Shown here: positions 6,446 through 14,798 of the stretch, one piece after another
Numbering within the stretch: position 1 is the first letter of the stretch
Layout: the number at the start of each line of letters is the position of its first letter
Source: JAJPXC01 sp964562375
GTDB taxonomy: Bacteria > Bacteroidota > Bacteroidia > Bacteroidales > Muribaculaceae
Assembly: GCA_964562375.1 (NCBI GenBank)
Contig: CAZLSW010000012.1
Span: forward strand, 1-58,174
Direction: 5' to 3'
Length of the DNA stretch: 58,174 nucleotides
The notes under the pieces: model-generated
What the model saw: the letters and a program-made list of their open reading frames with translations, nothing else
Told to the model about the DNA's origin: nothing
The model's database searches: none
Program-made: the position numbers and the translations under genes

Positions 6446-7612
6446 ATGACCAATCAACGCTATATGGCACGCGGCGTATCGGCCGCCAAAGAGGATGTGC
6501 ACGCCGCCATCCGCAACGTCGACAAGGGGATTTTCCCCAAGGCGTTCTGTAAGATTATCCCCGATATACTGGGTGGCGACCCGGAGTGGTGCAACATCAT
6601 GCACGCCGACGGCGCGGGCACCAAATCGTCGCTGGCCTACGTATATTGGCGGGAGACGGGCGACCTGAGCGTGTGGAAGGGGATAGCCCGTGACGCGTTG
6701 GTGATGAACATCGACGACCTGCTCTGCGTGGGCGCCACCGACAATATCCTGGTATCATCAACCATCGGCCGCAACAAGATGCTCATCCCCGGTGAAGTGA
6801 TCGCCGCAATCATCAATGGCACGGAGGAGGCTCTTGAGCAACTGCGCTCATGGGGCATTTCGATCTACTCAACCGGAGGCGAGACTGCCGACGTGGGCGA
6901 CCTTGTGCGCACGATTATCGTCGACTCCACCGTGACATGCCGCATGCGCCGCAAGGACGTGGTGAACAACGCCAACATCCAGGGGGGCGACGTGATCGTG
7001 GGCTTGGCCTCGTTTGGCAAAGCTGTCTACGAGGACGAGTACAACGGCGGCATGGGGAGCAACGGGTTGACTTCGGCGCGCCACGACGTATTCGCCAAAT
7101 ACATCGCCGAGAAGTATCCCGAGAGCTACGACGCGGCAGTGCCCGAGGATTTGGTATATTCAGGCACAGTAAAGCTTACCGAAAAGATCGAGGGCGTGCC
7201 TGTTGACGCCGGGAAACTGGTTCTCTCCCCTACCCGCACCTACGCACCCGTAATCAAGAAGCTACTCGACGAGATGCGCCCCGAGATCCACGGCATGATC
7301 CACTGCACTGGCGGCGCACAGACCAAGGTGATGCACTTCGTCGAAGGGAAACACGTGGTAAAGGACAATCTGTTCCCGGCACCTCCGTTGTTCGACCTTA
7401 TCGCTCGCGAAAGCGGCACCGATTGGAGCGAGATGTATAAGGTGTTCAATATGGGCCACCGAATGGAAATTTATGTGGCGCCCGACAATGCCCAGCGAGT
7501 AATTGAGATCGCCCAATCCTTTGGTATTGAAGCGCGCGTAGTAGGCCACGTGGAGGACGCTCCCGAAAACCGCCTCACTATCCGCTCCACAAAAGGAGAA
7601 TTCATTTATTAG
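6446..7612 (+). CDS. purM: Phosphoribosylformylglycinamidine cyclo-ligase (AIR synthase)
   Basis: A 388-residue cytosolic purine-biosynthesis enzyme converting FGAM to AIR with ATP. The substrate-loop segment HADGAGTKSSLAYVYW at about residues 53-68 is the AIRS/FGARAT family motif. DALVMNIDDLLCVGA follows, STGGETADVGDL is the conserved ATP/metal region, and GMIHCTGGAQTK with FNMGHRMEIYV fits the C-terminal AIRS domain. The divergent form ('YMARGVSAAKEDV' instead of 'YKDAGVD') is the longer Bacteroidetes type. Only two bases separate it from cdsA, an unusual functional pairing that suggests cotranscription by position rather than pathway. Confidence 0.9.
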   Translation: MTNQRYMARGVSAAKEDVHAAIRNVDKGIFPKAFCKIIPDILGGDPEWCNIMHADGAGTKSSLAYVYWRETGDLSVWKGIARDALVMNIDDLLCVGATDNILVSSTIGRNKMLIPGEVIAAIINGTEEALEQLRSWGISIYSTGGETADVGDLVRTIIVDSTVTCRMRRKDVVNNANIQGGDVIVGLASFGKAVYEDEYNGGMGSNGLTSARHDVFAKYIAEKYPESYDAAVPEDLVYSGTVKLTEKIEGVPVDAGKLVLSPTRTYAPVIKKLLDEMRPEIHGMIHCTGGAQTKVMHFVEGKHVVKDNLFPAPPLFDLIARESGTDWSEMYKVFNMGHRMEIYVAPDNAQRVIEIAQSFGIEARVVGHVEDAPENRLTIRSTKGEFIY

Positions 7613-7626
7613 GTTCCAAAGGAAAT

Positions 7627-7692
7627 CGGCCCCCAAAGGTCGGCCCCCAAACTGACGGCCCCCAAACCCCCGAAACGGGGGCTTCCCTAGTG
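7627..7692. repeat. CGGCCCCCAAA direct repeats ending in a GC hairpin
   Basis: Three spaced copies of CGGCCCCCAAA-like sequence are followed by CCCCC-GAAAC-GGGGG (7667-7681). It lies right after the purM stop; the hairpin could act as a terminator although there is no T-run. Confidence 0.6.
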
Positions 7693-7711
7693 ATGGAGTT
7701 TCGGCGATAAT

Positions 7712-7780
7712 GCTTTTAACCTTCAACTTTTTACTTTTTACTTTTAACTTTTAACTTTTTACTTTTAACTTTCAACTTTC
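7712..7780. repeat. Heptamer array (ACTTTTA/ACTTTTT type)
   Basis: About nine 7-base units directly upstream of the DUF3332 start. On the coding strand of the following gene it reads in the CTTTTAA form; the opposite strand carries TTAAAAG. Confidence 0.85.
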
Positions 7781-7788
7781 ATTCTCAC

Positions 7789-8337
7789 ATGCGTAAAAGA
7801 TATATTTCAGTAGCGCTGGTGACAGCATTGGCGGGCTCGATGCTGTTCACCTCCTGCATCGGCTCGTTCGCCCTGACCAACAAATTGTTGGCATGGAACA
7901 AACAGATCGGCTCCAAATTTGTCAACGAGCTGGTATTCTTCGCTTTCTGGATTGTGCCGGTTTACGAGGTATCGGCCCTTGCCGACGTATTGGTGATCAA
8001 CTCAATCGAGTTTTGGAGCGGCAATAATCCCTTGGCCGCAGGCACGAAAGTGATTGAGGGCGAAGACGGACGTTACCTCGTGGAGTGCGACGGCCGTGGC
8101 TACACCATCACCTCGGAAAACGACAAGAGTGTCGTGCGCCTCGACTTCCATCAGGACGACCAGTCGTGGAATGTGGTCCTGGAGGACGGCCGCGAGTATC
8201 AACTGTTCAGCTTCGTTGACGACAGCCACGTGCGCATGGTGGCCCCCGGCGGCCAGTATATGGACGTGGAGTTGTCGCAGGACGGTTGCGACACGTACCG
8301 ACAGGCCATCGCCTCTACCATGTGGGCCGCACGTTAA
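7789..8337 (+). CDS. DUF3332 family lipoprotein
   Basis: A 182-residue exported lipoprotein. The signal peptide ends in the lipobox LFTSC with Cys at residue 23. The mature N-terminus CIGSFALTNKLLAWN with FVNELVFFAFWIVPVYE is characteristic of the DUF3332 family, which otherwise has no known biochemical role. A second hydrophobic region (about residues 45-65) may keep it membrane-associated. The C-terminal half is a hydrophilic beta-rich segment (YLVECDGRGYTI, then LDFHQDDQSW). It starts the block of membrane genes; the next start is only 6 bases after its stop. Confidence 0.8.
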   Translation: MRKRYISVALVTALAGSMLFTSCIGSFALTNKLLAWNKQIGSKFVNELVFFAFWIVPVYEVSALADVLVINSIEFWSGNNPLAAGTKVIEGEDGRYLVECDGRGYTITSENDKSVVRLDFHQDDQSWNVVLEDGREYQLFSFVDDSHVRMVAPGGQYMDVELSQDGCDTYRQAIASTMWAAR

Positions 8338-8343
8338 CCGATA

Positions 8344-9987
8344 ATGGCATCCACCCTCAGCGGCACCCTGTCGGCCATGAGGGCTAAGACAGGGACCTTC
8401 ACCACCACGAGCGCTCTCACCTGGGCCTTTTTGGCCTCGGTGGGGGTGCTTGTTACCATATGGTACGCCGTAACGCCCTATTACTCTGACGATTTGGTGT
8501 ACGCCGGGGCACAATCTGGAGAGTCGACCGCCGCAATCTACAGCCGTTTGGGAACATGCGGAAGCCATCCATTGGATTGGGCTTGGTGGTGGACGCAGGT
8601 GAAGGAGATCAGTCGCACAACAAGCCCACGCATCCTCGACTTGATAGTTGTGCCGATGTTATGGTTGCCTAAAATCGTGGTTGACTGTGTTTCGGGATTA
8701 GCATTCACGGTGGCTCTGTGGTTTATTGGACGCACGCTGAATTACCTCAACACCAATGGACTTACCCGACTTTCGGCATTGACCTTGGCACTGTTGCTTT
8801 TCTTGCCGTGGGAAGGGGGGATGACCTGCTTTACATATAGCAAAAACTATGTGTGGGCCCTTGCCTTGATAGCGTGGATGGTGTATCTTCTGTTCAAGAG
8901 GGAGCAACGGCCTTCGGTAGCAGTGTTATGCGCCTTGGGCTTTCTCCTGGGATGGATACACGAGATGGCGGGGTTGGCTGTTTGCGCGGCTTGCGCTGTT
9001 GATTACCTGTGGAAACGCGACCGTAGGATGCTATGGACGACGATTGTCACGTTCGCGCCCTCGATAGTGATTCTCTTGATGGGTTTTGTAAATCGACATG
9101 AGGGGAGCCTTTCTTCACCCTCACAACTGTTTTGGGGTTTTCGCCCTGAGGTCAAGTATTTGGTATTCTTCTGGGGAGGCAACGCTCCGTGGCTGCTGCT
9201 GGGAGGCGCGGCGTCGGTGGTTGCGGCTTGCCGTAAAAAGCTGAGAGACAGGATTGACCGCATGTGGATATGGCTGCTCGTGGCGGCTGTGGGAGCTGGC
9301 TTGGAGGGGGGCGCTGTGGCATTCCTTGGGGATAGGGTGATGTGGTATTGCGCGTTCTTCTCTATCGTGCTTTGTTTCCACATTGTCAATCAGTTATGGC
9401 CCCAGCCGTTGATTAAAAGCGCGATGGTCAATCAAGCCCTGTTTTGCATCATCTTCTTGGCAATCGGGGTGAATCTCGTTACCGGAAGCGTTATCACCTA
9501 TCGCATGGTGCAAGAGGAGCGCATGGTGGAGCAGGATTTCGTTCCCAATCCTTCGGCTGGACGTTTCTATCAGATGACGGCTGTCAATCGACCTTCAATT
9601 CTGGCCTTCAACCGCCTCGCGTATTACGATCAAGCCCGACACGTGGATAGCTGGAATCGCCTGACGGTATTCGCGATTCACGGCCTCGACTGCGAGAAGA
9701 TGCCTTTGCCCATTCCAGCGGCTTTGCGGGATATCACCGTCGACAAGGCCCAAAAGATGCCTGGACCCAATCCGTGCTATCAGTACCATGGCTGGCTTGC
9801 GGCGTCAGGCGTGATTGATAAGAATCACGATTGGGTGGCTGTCAGGTATTCCTGGCACCGCACCTTCTATCGCCACATGTATTGCACACCGTTCACCGCC
9901 GCCGACGGCACGCAGTGGACGTTTATCGACTTTGAGGGCGATGATTGTTACAGCCGATGGTCTACCATAACCGAGATATTATTCTAA
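8344..9987 (+). CDS. Multi-pass membrane protein, GT-C/DUF6056-like, copy 1 (type A)
   Basis: A 547-residue protein with about 11-12 hydrophobic segments. After the first membrane helix comes TPYYSDD with the paired aspartates at residues 49-50; an acidic pair at this location is the hallmark of GT-C lipid-linked-sugar glycosyltransferases. Later shared motifs are SPRILDLIVV/WLPK, LFLPWEGGMTC.TYSKNYVW, GWIHEM, LGDRVMWY and, in the soluble C-terminal part, SILAFNRLAYYDQARHVDSW. It most resembles the fourth copy (13209), hence type A. DUF6056 is my best family label; substrate unknown. Composition is GC-rich like the surrounding chromosome. A leader is not evident; the next gene starts 2 bases after its stop. 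Confidence 0.75.
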   Translation: MASTLSGTLSAMRAKTGTFTTTSALTWAFLASVGVLVTIWYAVTPYYSDDLVYAGAQSGESTAAIYSRLGTCGSHPLDWAWWWTQVKEISRTTSPRILDLIVVPMLWLPKIVVDCVSGLAFTVALWFIGRTLNYLNTNGLTRLSALTLALLLFLPWEGGMTCFTYSKNYVWALALIAWMVYLLFKREQRPSVAVLCALGFLLGWIHEMAGLAVCAACAVDYLWKRDRRMLWTTIVTFAPSIVILLMGFVNRHEGSLSSPSQLFWGFRPEVKYLVFFWGGNAPWLLLGGAASVVAACRKKLRDRIDRMWIWLLVAAVGAGLEGGAVAFLGDRVMWYCAFFSIVLCFHIVNQLWPQPLIKSAMVNQALFCIIFLAIGVNLVTGSVITYRMVQEERMVEQDFVPNPSAGRFYQMTAVNRPSILAFNRLAYYDQARHVDSWNRLTVFAIHGLDCEKMPLPIPAALRDITVDKAQKMPGPNPCYQYHGWLAASGVIDKNHDWVAVRYSWHRTFYRHMYCTPFTAADGTQWTFIDFEGDDCYSRWSTITEILF

Positions 9988-9989
9988 TA

Positions 9990-11591
9990 ATGAAAGAATT
10001 GTGCAATACTGGGAAGGGCAAATGGCTTAGCTGGACGATGTTGGCCGTTGTGGCCGCGCTGTATTGCTGGTGGTACTGGGTGACACCTTATTATAGCGAC
10101 GACTTGGTGTTTGACGCGCCACTGTTCGCGCGGCCCGACGGAATGTCGTGGAGCGAGTACAACGCCCAACGACCGATGTGGCTGGGACTCTACCGCCTCT
10201 TCGTGGAAGGGATGATCGATCATGATGCCTTCCGGGGATTCAACCTGCTGGTTCCTTGGTTTATATGGTTGCCGAAATGGATTTTCAACGTGTTGACAAC
10301 GGTGGCAGTGGTCGCTGGGATTCTGTTGGGAGCCAAGGTGGTTGAGGTGAAATTGGAGCGATACAATCGATTCGCGTTGCTGATTCTCGCTATGCTGTTG
10401 GGATTGCCGTGGACCGACCAACTGACATGCGTCGCCTATACCGTCAACTACACGTGGCCCCTACCCTTCCTCGCCTTGTATTTCTGGCTTTATCGCGAAG
10501 CTGGCCGACAGCCGTTGTGGGCGATGATTTTAGTGGCGTTAATCCTGGGCGCTGGGCACGAGATGATGGGATTACCGCTGCTGGGCGCCACGTTGCTCTC
10601 CAACTGGGGGCATATGGACCGACGATTGAAGACGCGACGTTGGGCGATGGCCATCACGGCTGCGGTGCCGTCCGCAGCATTGATTGCAGTGACCTATTTC
10701 GGGCGATTGGAGCACACCTCTTTTTATCGGTTCTTCAACCTAAGTATAATCGACGGCCACGACTCATGCCTCGGATGGTTCATCATCGACATGCCCTTTA
10801 TCCTGTTTACCTTGGTAGCGGCCGTCAGTTTCTGGAAGCGTCTGAAAGGTAACCGTTGGGTCGTGTATATGCTGTGCGTCGTGGCGATGTTTCTCTTTGA
10901 GTCATTGGCGCTGAATATGTCGGGAAGGCACATCTACATGTTCACGGCGTTTACGGCCGTGTTGACGTTCTTCCTCATCTGCAACACCATGTGGAAGCGG
11001 CTCGTTGTGTGTCGTCGTTGTATCGCTGTATCGCTGTGGGCGCTATGCTTGGCTGTGGCATCAGCCAATCTTGTCACTGGGGCCGTAGTGGTGGATAAGT
11101 TGGCTCGCGAGGAGGCAGTTATCGCCAAAGAACACTATCGCGAGGGGAGCGACCGCCAATTCTATACCATGACCGCGCGTCGCGACATTCCCTGGTGGGG
11201 ATTCCACCGCTACAGCTACCTGTTCCAGTATTACCGTTGCACGGTTTGGACAGTCGACCTATGGGACCTGGCCCTTGGCCACCCTTACGCCTATCCCCAA
11301 CCCATACCCGAGGACCTGCGCGACTTCAGCGATGCCGAGATGCGCAAGCTCCCCGGCGACAATACCGTGTACGACGTGCGCGGCTGGCTGGTTTCGACCG
11401 ACTCGATAACCTCAGCCCGCATAGCCCTTAGCCTCGCCCCTGCCCTCGACATTCCCCTCGCCCCCTCCATCGAAGTAAAAACCGTCGCCACCCCCTTCCG
11501 CCGGGCCGACGGCCACCCCCTTTACCTCCTCACCCTCCTCAACGCCCACCGCCTTCCCACCCCCTTCACCCAACTCACCACTAACCATTAA
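9990..11591 (+). CDS. Multi-pass membrane protein, GT-C/DUF6056-like, copy 2 (type B)
   Basis: A 533-residue protein beginning MKELCNTGKG; a longer frame from 9945 overlaps the previous gene and is less likely. TPYYSDD puts the aspartate pair at residues 37-38. Type B markers shared only with copy 3 are SEYNAQRP, DAFRGFNLLVPWFIWLPKW, GLPWTDQLTCVAYTVNYTWP, GAGHEMMGLPLLGATLL, NMSGRHIYMFTAF and RQFYTMTARRDIPWWGFHRY. It is GC-rich throughout. Nucleotides about 11013-11036 contain TATCGCTGTATCGCTG, identical in style to the octamer array at 3454-3600, although the encoded CIAVSLWALCL aligns without a gap with copy 3. The function is inferred to be a glycosyltransferase of a surface glycan. Confidence 0.75.
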   Translation: MKELCNTGKGKWLSWTMLAVVAALYCWWYWVTPYYSDDLVFDAPLFARPDGMSWSEYNAQRPMWLGLYRLFVEGMIDHDAFRGFNLLVPWFIWLPKWIFNVLTTVAVVAGILLGAKVVEVKLERYNRFALLILAMLLGLPWTDQLTCVAYTVNYTWPLPFLALYFWLYREAGRQPLWAMILVALILGAGHEMMGLPLLGATLLSNWGHMDRRLKTRRWAMAITAAVPSAALIAVTYFGRLEHTSFYRFFNLSIIDGHDSCLGWFIIDMPFILFTLVAAVSFWKRLKGNRWVVYMLCVVAMFLFESLALNMSGRHIYMFTAFTAVLTFFLICNTMWKRLVVCRRCIAVSLWALCLAVASANLVTGAVVVDKLAREEAVIAKEHYREGSDRQFYTMTARRDIPWWGFHRYSYLFQYYRCTVWTVDLWDLALGHPYAYPQPIPEDLRDFSDAEMRKLPGDNTVYDVRGWLVSTDSITSARIALSLAPALDIPLAPSIEVKTVATPFRRADGHPLYLLTLLNAHRLPTPFTQLTTNH

Positions 11592-11602
11592 AAAATAATC
11601 AC

Positions 11603-11610
11603 TAACTTTG
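11603..11610 (+). promoter_or_regulatory. -7 promoter element TAACTTTG inside the membrane-protein cluster
   Basis: Exact consensus match 28 bases before the ATG at 11638, implying that copies 3-5 can be transcribed independently of copies 1-2. It supports 11638 over the frame's upstream alternative start at 11608, which overlaps this element. Confidence 0.6.
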
Positions 11611-11637
11611 CGGTTGAATAACTCAGTGCAACCACCA

Positions 11638-13212
11638 ATGACCAAAGGACGATACCTTACTTACGCCTTCCTGCTGATTACCGCCATCCTCTTCTGTTGG
11701 TGGTACTGGGTAACGCCGTATTACAACGACGATATCGTATTTATGGCTCCTTGGTGTGTACAACAAGATGGGGAAACTTGGCTCGAATATAACGCCAAAT
11801 CGCCTTTAACTTTGAAATTATTTATTGACAAGGCTTATGCGTTATTTCATATGGATGCATTTAGAGGCTTTAACCTATTAGCGTCATTCTTCGTATGGTT
11901 GCCAAAATGGATTTTTAATATCCTTACCACTATTCTATTTTTTATTGCGGCCATATTAGGCGCCAAAATAGCAAATATCAGCCTAAAACAATATAATCGT
12001 TTTGCCGGCATCGTCTTATCTATGCTCCTTTTCATGCCTTGGACGGATGGACTGACTTGTATCGCTTATTCGGTCAATTACATATGGCCAATACCTTTGT
12101 TAGGGTTGTATATCTTATTTTACCAACATCCTGAAAGATATCCCCTTTGGCTTTCTATCCTTGTAGCAGTAATTTTGGGGGGAGGTCATGAGATGATGGG
12201 CTTACCTCTCTTTGGAAGTACACTATTGACCAATTGGCAAAAAACGCAACCTTCCCTACGCAAAAGAAGATGGATAATAGCCATTTCAGTTCTCATTCCC
12301 ACCATTATCCTTATTGGCATTGCCTTTCATGGACGATTGCAGTTTAAATCGGCTTACCAATTTCTGTGTTTTGGCTCTTTGTATGACATTAAGAATTGGA
12401 TTTTTACCATATTCTGTGATTGCACATTTATTCCCCTTCTCTTATTCTTTTGCATATTTTTTTGGAAAAAATTTAGGGCTTCCCAAAATAACATATTCAT
12501 GATAACTCTGACTATCTTATTTTTTTGTGAGGCTATTGCTCTTACTATGTCGGGGTTACATGTTTACTTTTTCCCAGCCTATTTAGCTATTATAACATTC
12601 TTTCAGATATTCCAACTTCAATTCCCCCAACCAATACTTCATTTCAAAAAGTATGCTATTACCCTTTGGGCTATCTTACTATTTATAGTTTCAGGCAATT
12701 TATATGCAGGGGCCTCATGTATTAAAAAGTTATCCAAGGAACAAGAATTGATAATTCAAAAGCATTATAAAGAACATAATGATAGACAAACTTATCCAAT
12801 TACACCATGGACAAAAATTTCACTCCTTGGATACCATAGATATAGCTACCTATTTTATTACTACCGTTGTTCTCCTTGGTCGGCTGAAATTTGGGATCTT
12901 TGCCTTCAATCACCCACAGGGACCCCTCTTCCTGTGCCTGACACCTTATATTCGTTCTCAGACGATGCTATGGCTACGGTGCCTGGCCGTAATTCCCTCT
13001 ATTGGGTGAACGAATGGATGGTTTCTCCGGATAGCATAACCTCGGCGACCATATCGTTTAAATTTGCGCCTCAACTGCCGAATGTTGAAGTTATTGCTAC
13101 TCCCTTTTTACGCAACGATGGACGTCGTTTTTATTATATTACCTTTTTAAATGCCCATAATCTACTTAAGTGGAAACTCGGAGTTGAACAGATAAATACT
13201 ACGATAGAATGA
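11638..13212 (+). CDS. Multi-pass membrane protein, GT-C/DUF6056-like, copy 3 (type B')
   Basis: A 524-residue protein starting MTKGRYLTYAFLL. TPYYNDD places the acidic pair at residues 31-32. It carries all type B markers of copy 2 (EYNAKSP, DAFRGFNLLASFFVWLPKW, FMPWTDGLTCIAYSVNYIWP, GGGHEMMGLPLFGSTLL, YHRYSYLFYYYRC). The first ~90 bases and the segment after about 12950 are closer to the GC-rich chromosome, whereas the middle is strikingly AT-rich with runs of T and A. This looks like a foreign or diverged body with ends homogenised by recombination. Its stop overlaps the next ATG (ATGA). Confidence 0.75.
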   Translation: MTKGRYLTYAFLLITAILFCWWYWVTPYYNDDIVFMAPWCVQQDGETWLEYNAKSPLTLKLFIDKAYALFHMDAFRGFNLLASFFVWLPKWIFNILTTILFFIAAILGAKIANISLKQYNRFAGIVLSMLLFMPWTDGLTCIAYSVNYIWPIPLLGLYILFYQHPERYPLWLSILVAVILGGGHEMMGLPLFGSTLLTNWQKTQPSLRKRRWIIAISVLIPTIILIGIAFHGRLQFKSAYQFLCFGSLYDIKNWIFTIFCDCTFIPLLLFFCIFFWKKFRASQNNIFMITLTILFFCEAIALTMSGLHVYFFPAYLAIITFFQIFQLQFPQPILHFKKYAITLWAILLFIVSGNLYAGASCIKKLSKEQELIIQKHYKEHNDRQTYPITPWTKISLLGYHRYSYLFYYYRCSPWSAEIWDLCLQSPTGTPLPVPDTLYSFSDDAMATVPGRNSLYWVNEWMVSPDSITSATISFKFAPQLPNVEVIATPFLRNDGRRFYYITFLNAHNLLKWKLGVEQINTTIE

Positions 13213-14798
13213 AGGATACCCAATCTCGTGGCATTACATATGGTTTTTTACTGATCACTGCCATCTTATTCTGCTGGTGGTACTGGGTAACACCTTACTA
13301 TAATGACGATTATGTTTTTTCCATTGCTCCTGAAAATTGGCTCGATGGAGTACCCTGGAAAGGGTATTTAGGGAGTTGCGGGACTAAACCATTTGATTGG
13401 GAACTATGGAGGGATTGTATGAGACGGTTAATCGAACGGGATAGTCCTAGGTTTGGTAATTTTCTTCTTGCTCCATGGCTTCTATGGTTACCAAAGTGGG
13501 TATTCAATATAATAACAACCATTATTTTCATTCTCAGCATAATAATAAGTGCAAGGGCAATAAATGTGAAAATCTCTCGATTTAACAGGATAGCCCTGTT
13601 AACACTATTCCTCTTGATGTTTCTACCATGGGAGGGAGGAATGACATGTATTATCTTTGGTGTCAATTATGTATGGCCTTTAATCTTGGCCTCAATTTAC
13701 TTATATCTTTATTTACATCCTAAAGATAAATCACTATTATTACTTTTTACCATTGGAGTAGTAACTGGATGGTCACACGAATGTTTGGCATTACCCTTAT
13801 TTTCAGGATCCTTAATAACTATTCTTTTTGCCAAAAAAGAAAGAAGACAAAGGATAATAATGGCTATAGGTGTTTTATTGCCTGCAATAATTATGTTGCT
13901 AATAGAGAGCGTTGGACGCCAAATTAATCAGCCAATTCCTCTATTTCAAGGTTTTATTATCAGATCATTTAATGAACTGATTTATAAATTTATAGTTGGT
14001 GCTTCCTGTTTATGGTTAGCTATAGCAAGTTTATTTTTTCTACTACTGAAAAAAGGATGGCGGGGAATTATAAATGCGACTTCCTTATTTTTATGGGCGG
14101 CATCCATTGTATCTTTTATTATAGGGTTATGTCTGGCCTATCTTGGAGACAGAACCCAATGGTACACTCAATATTTTTCCATTTTGTTGACATTCTGGAG
14201 TTGGAACCTATTAGTGCCTAAATCTTTTTTCCATAATCGGTTAAGGGGAATCCCTATTGTAGGAGTAACAATATGTCTGGTTATTAATTTTTATTATGGG
14301 ATTTCTCTAACTATTAAATTGGCCCGGGAACAATTAAAAATAGAGGAAGAATATCTTATACCATGCCCAACAAATTTTTATTATGAAATGAGCGCTATTA
14401 ACAGTCCCTCAATATTAGCTTTCAATCGATTGTCCTATTATAACCAAGTAGAGCATACCGACACATGGTATTGGAAGGCGCAATGCGCGTATGCCGGGGT
14501 GGATTACAAATTAACTCGTCGGCCAATACCTTTGGAATTAAAAAACATCAATTTTGAAAATATCACCAAAATTACAGGTAACAACCCATTTTATAGTTGT
14601 CAAGGCTATATCATAGCACCTATTGGTTTTTATGGTCACAAATGCGTTGTTCAATATTCTACGGGTTCTCGCCGTGAGAAATCACTAGTGGTCACACCCT
14701 TGTTAGAAAACGGCGCTGGAAATTGGATGTATGTACAATTTATGCATCCCGATTGGTACACTCGATGGGGCAAAATAAATAAAGTTGACATATGGTAA
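13209..14798 (+). CDS. Multi-pass membrane protein, GT-C/DUF6056-like, copy 4 (type A')
   Basis: A 529-residue protein. Its N-terminal membrane segment GFLLITAILFCWWYWVTPYY is almost identical to that of copy 3, with NDD following (Asp 33-34). The rest matches type A copy 1: SCGTKPFDWELW, DSPRFGNFLLAPWLLWLPKW, FLPWEGGMTCIIFGVNYVWP, GWSHECLALPLF, LAYLGDRTQWY, and SILAFNRLSYYNQVEHTDTW in the C-terminal soluble part. The gene is AT-rich. It overlaps copy 3 by 4 bases and copy 5 by 7 bases, so translational coupling is likely. The mixture (copy 3-like head, type A body) suggests gene conversion at the first helix. Confidence 0.75.
   Translation: MKDTQSRGITYGFLLITAILFCWWYWVTPYYNDDYVFSIAPENWLDGVPWKGYLGSCGTKPFDWELWRDCMRRLIERDSPRFGNFLLAPWLLWLPKWVFNIITTIIFILSIIISARAINVKISRFNRIALLTLFLLMFLPWEGGMTCIIFGVNYVWPLILASIYLYLYLHPKDKSLLLLFTIGVVTGWSHECLALPLFSGSLITILFAKKERRQRIIMAIGVLLPAIIMLLIESVGRQINQPIPLFQGFIIRSFNELIYKFIVGASCLWLAIASLFFLLLKKGWRGIINATSLFLWAASIVSFIIGLCLAYLGDRTQWYTQYFSILLTFWSWNLLVPKSFFHNRLRGIPIVGVTICLVINFYYGISLTIKLAREQLKIEEEYLIPCPTNFYYEMSAINSPSILAFNRLSYYNQVEHTDTWYWKAQCAYAGVDYKLTRRPIPLELKNINFENITKITGNNPFYSCQGYIIAPIGFYGHKCVVQYSTGSRREKSLVVTPLLENGAGNWMYVQFMHPDWYTRWGKINKVDIW

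Noticed and set aside
7613..7788. A gene between purM and the DUF3332 gene
   Set aside because: The gap is filled with GGCCCCCAAA repeats and a heptamer array; frames there are antisense shadows.
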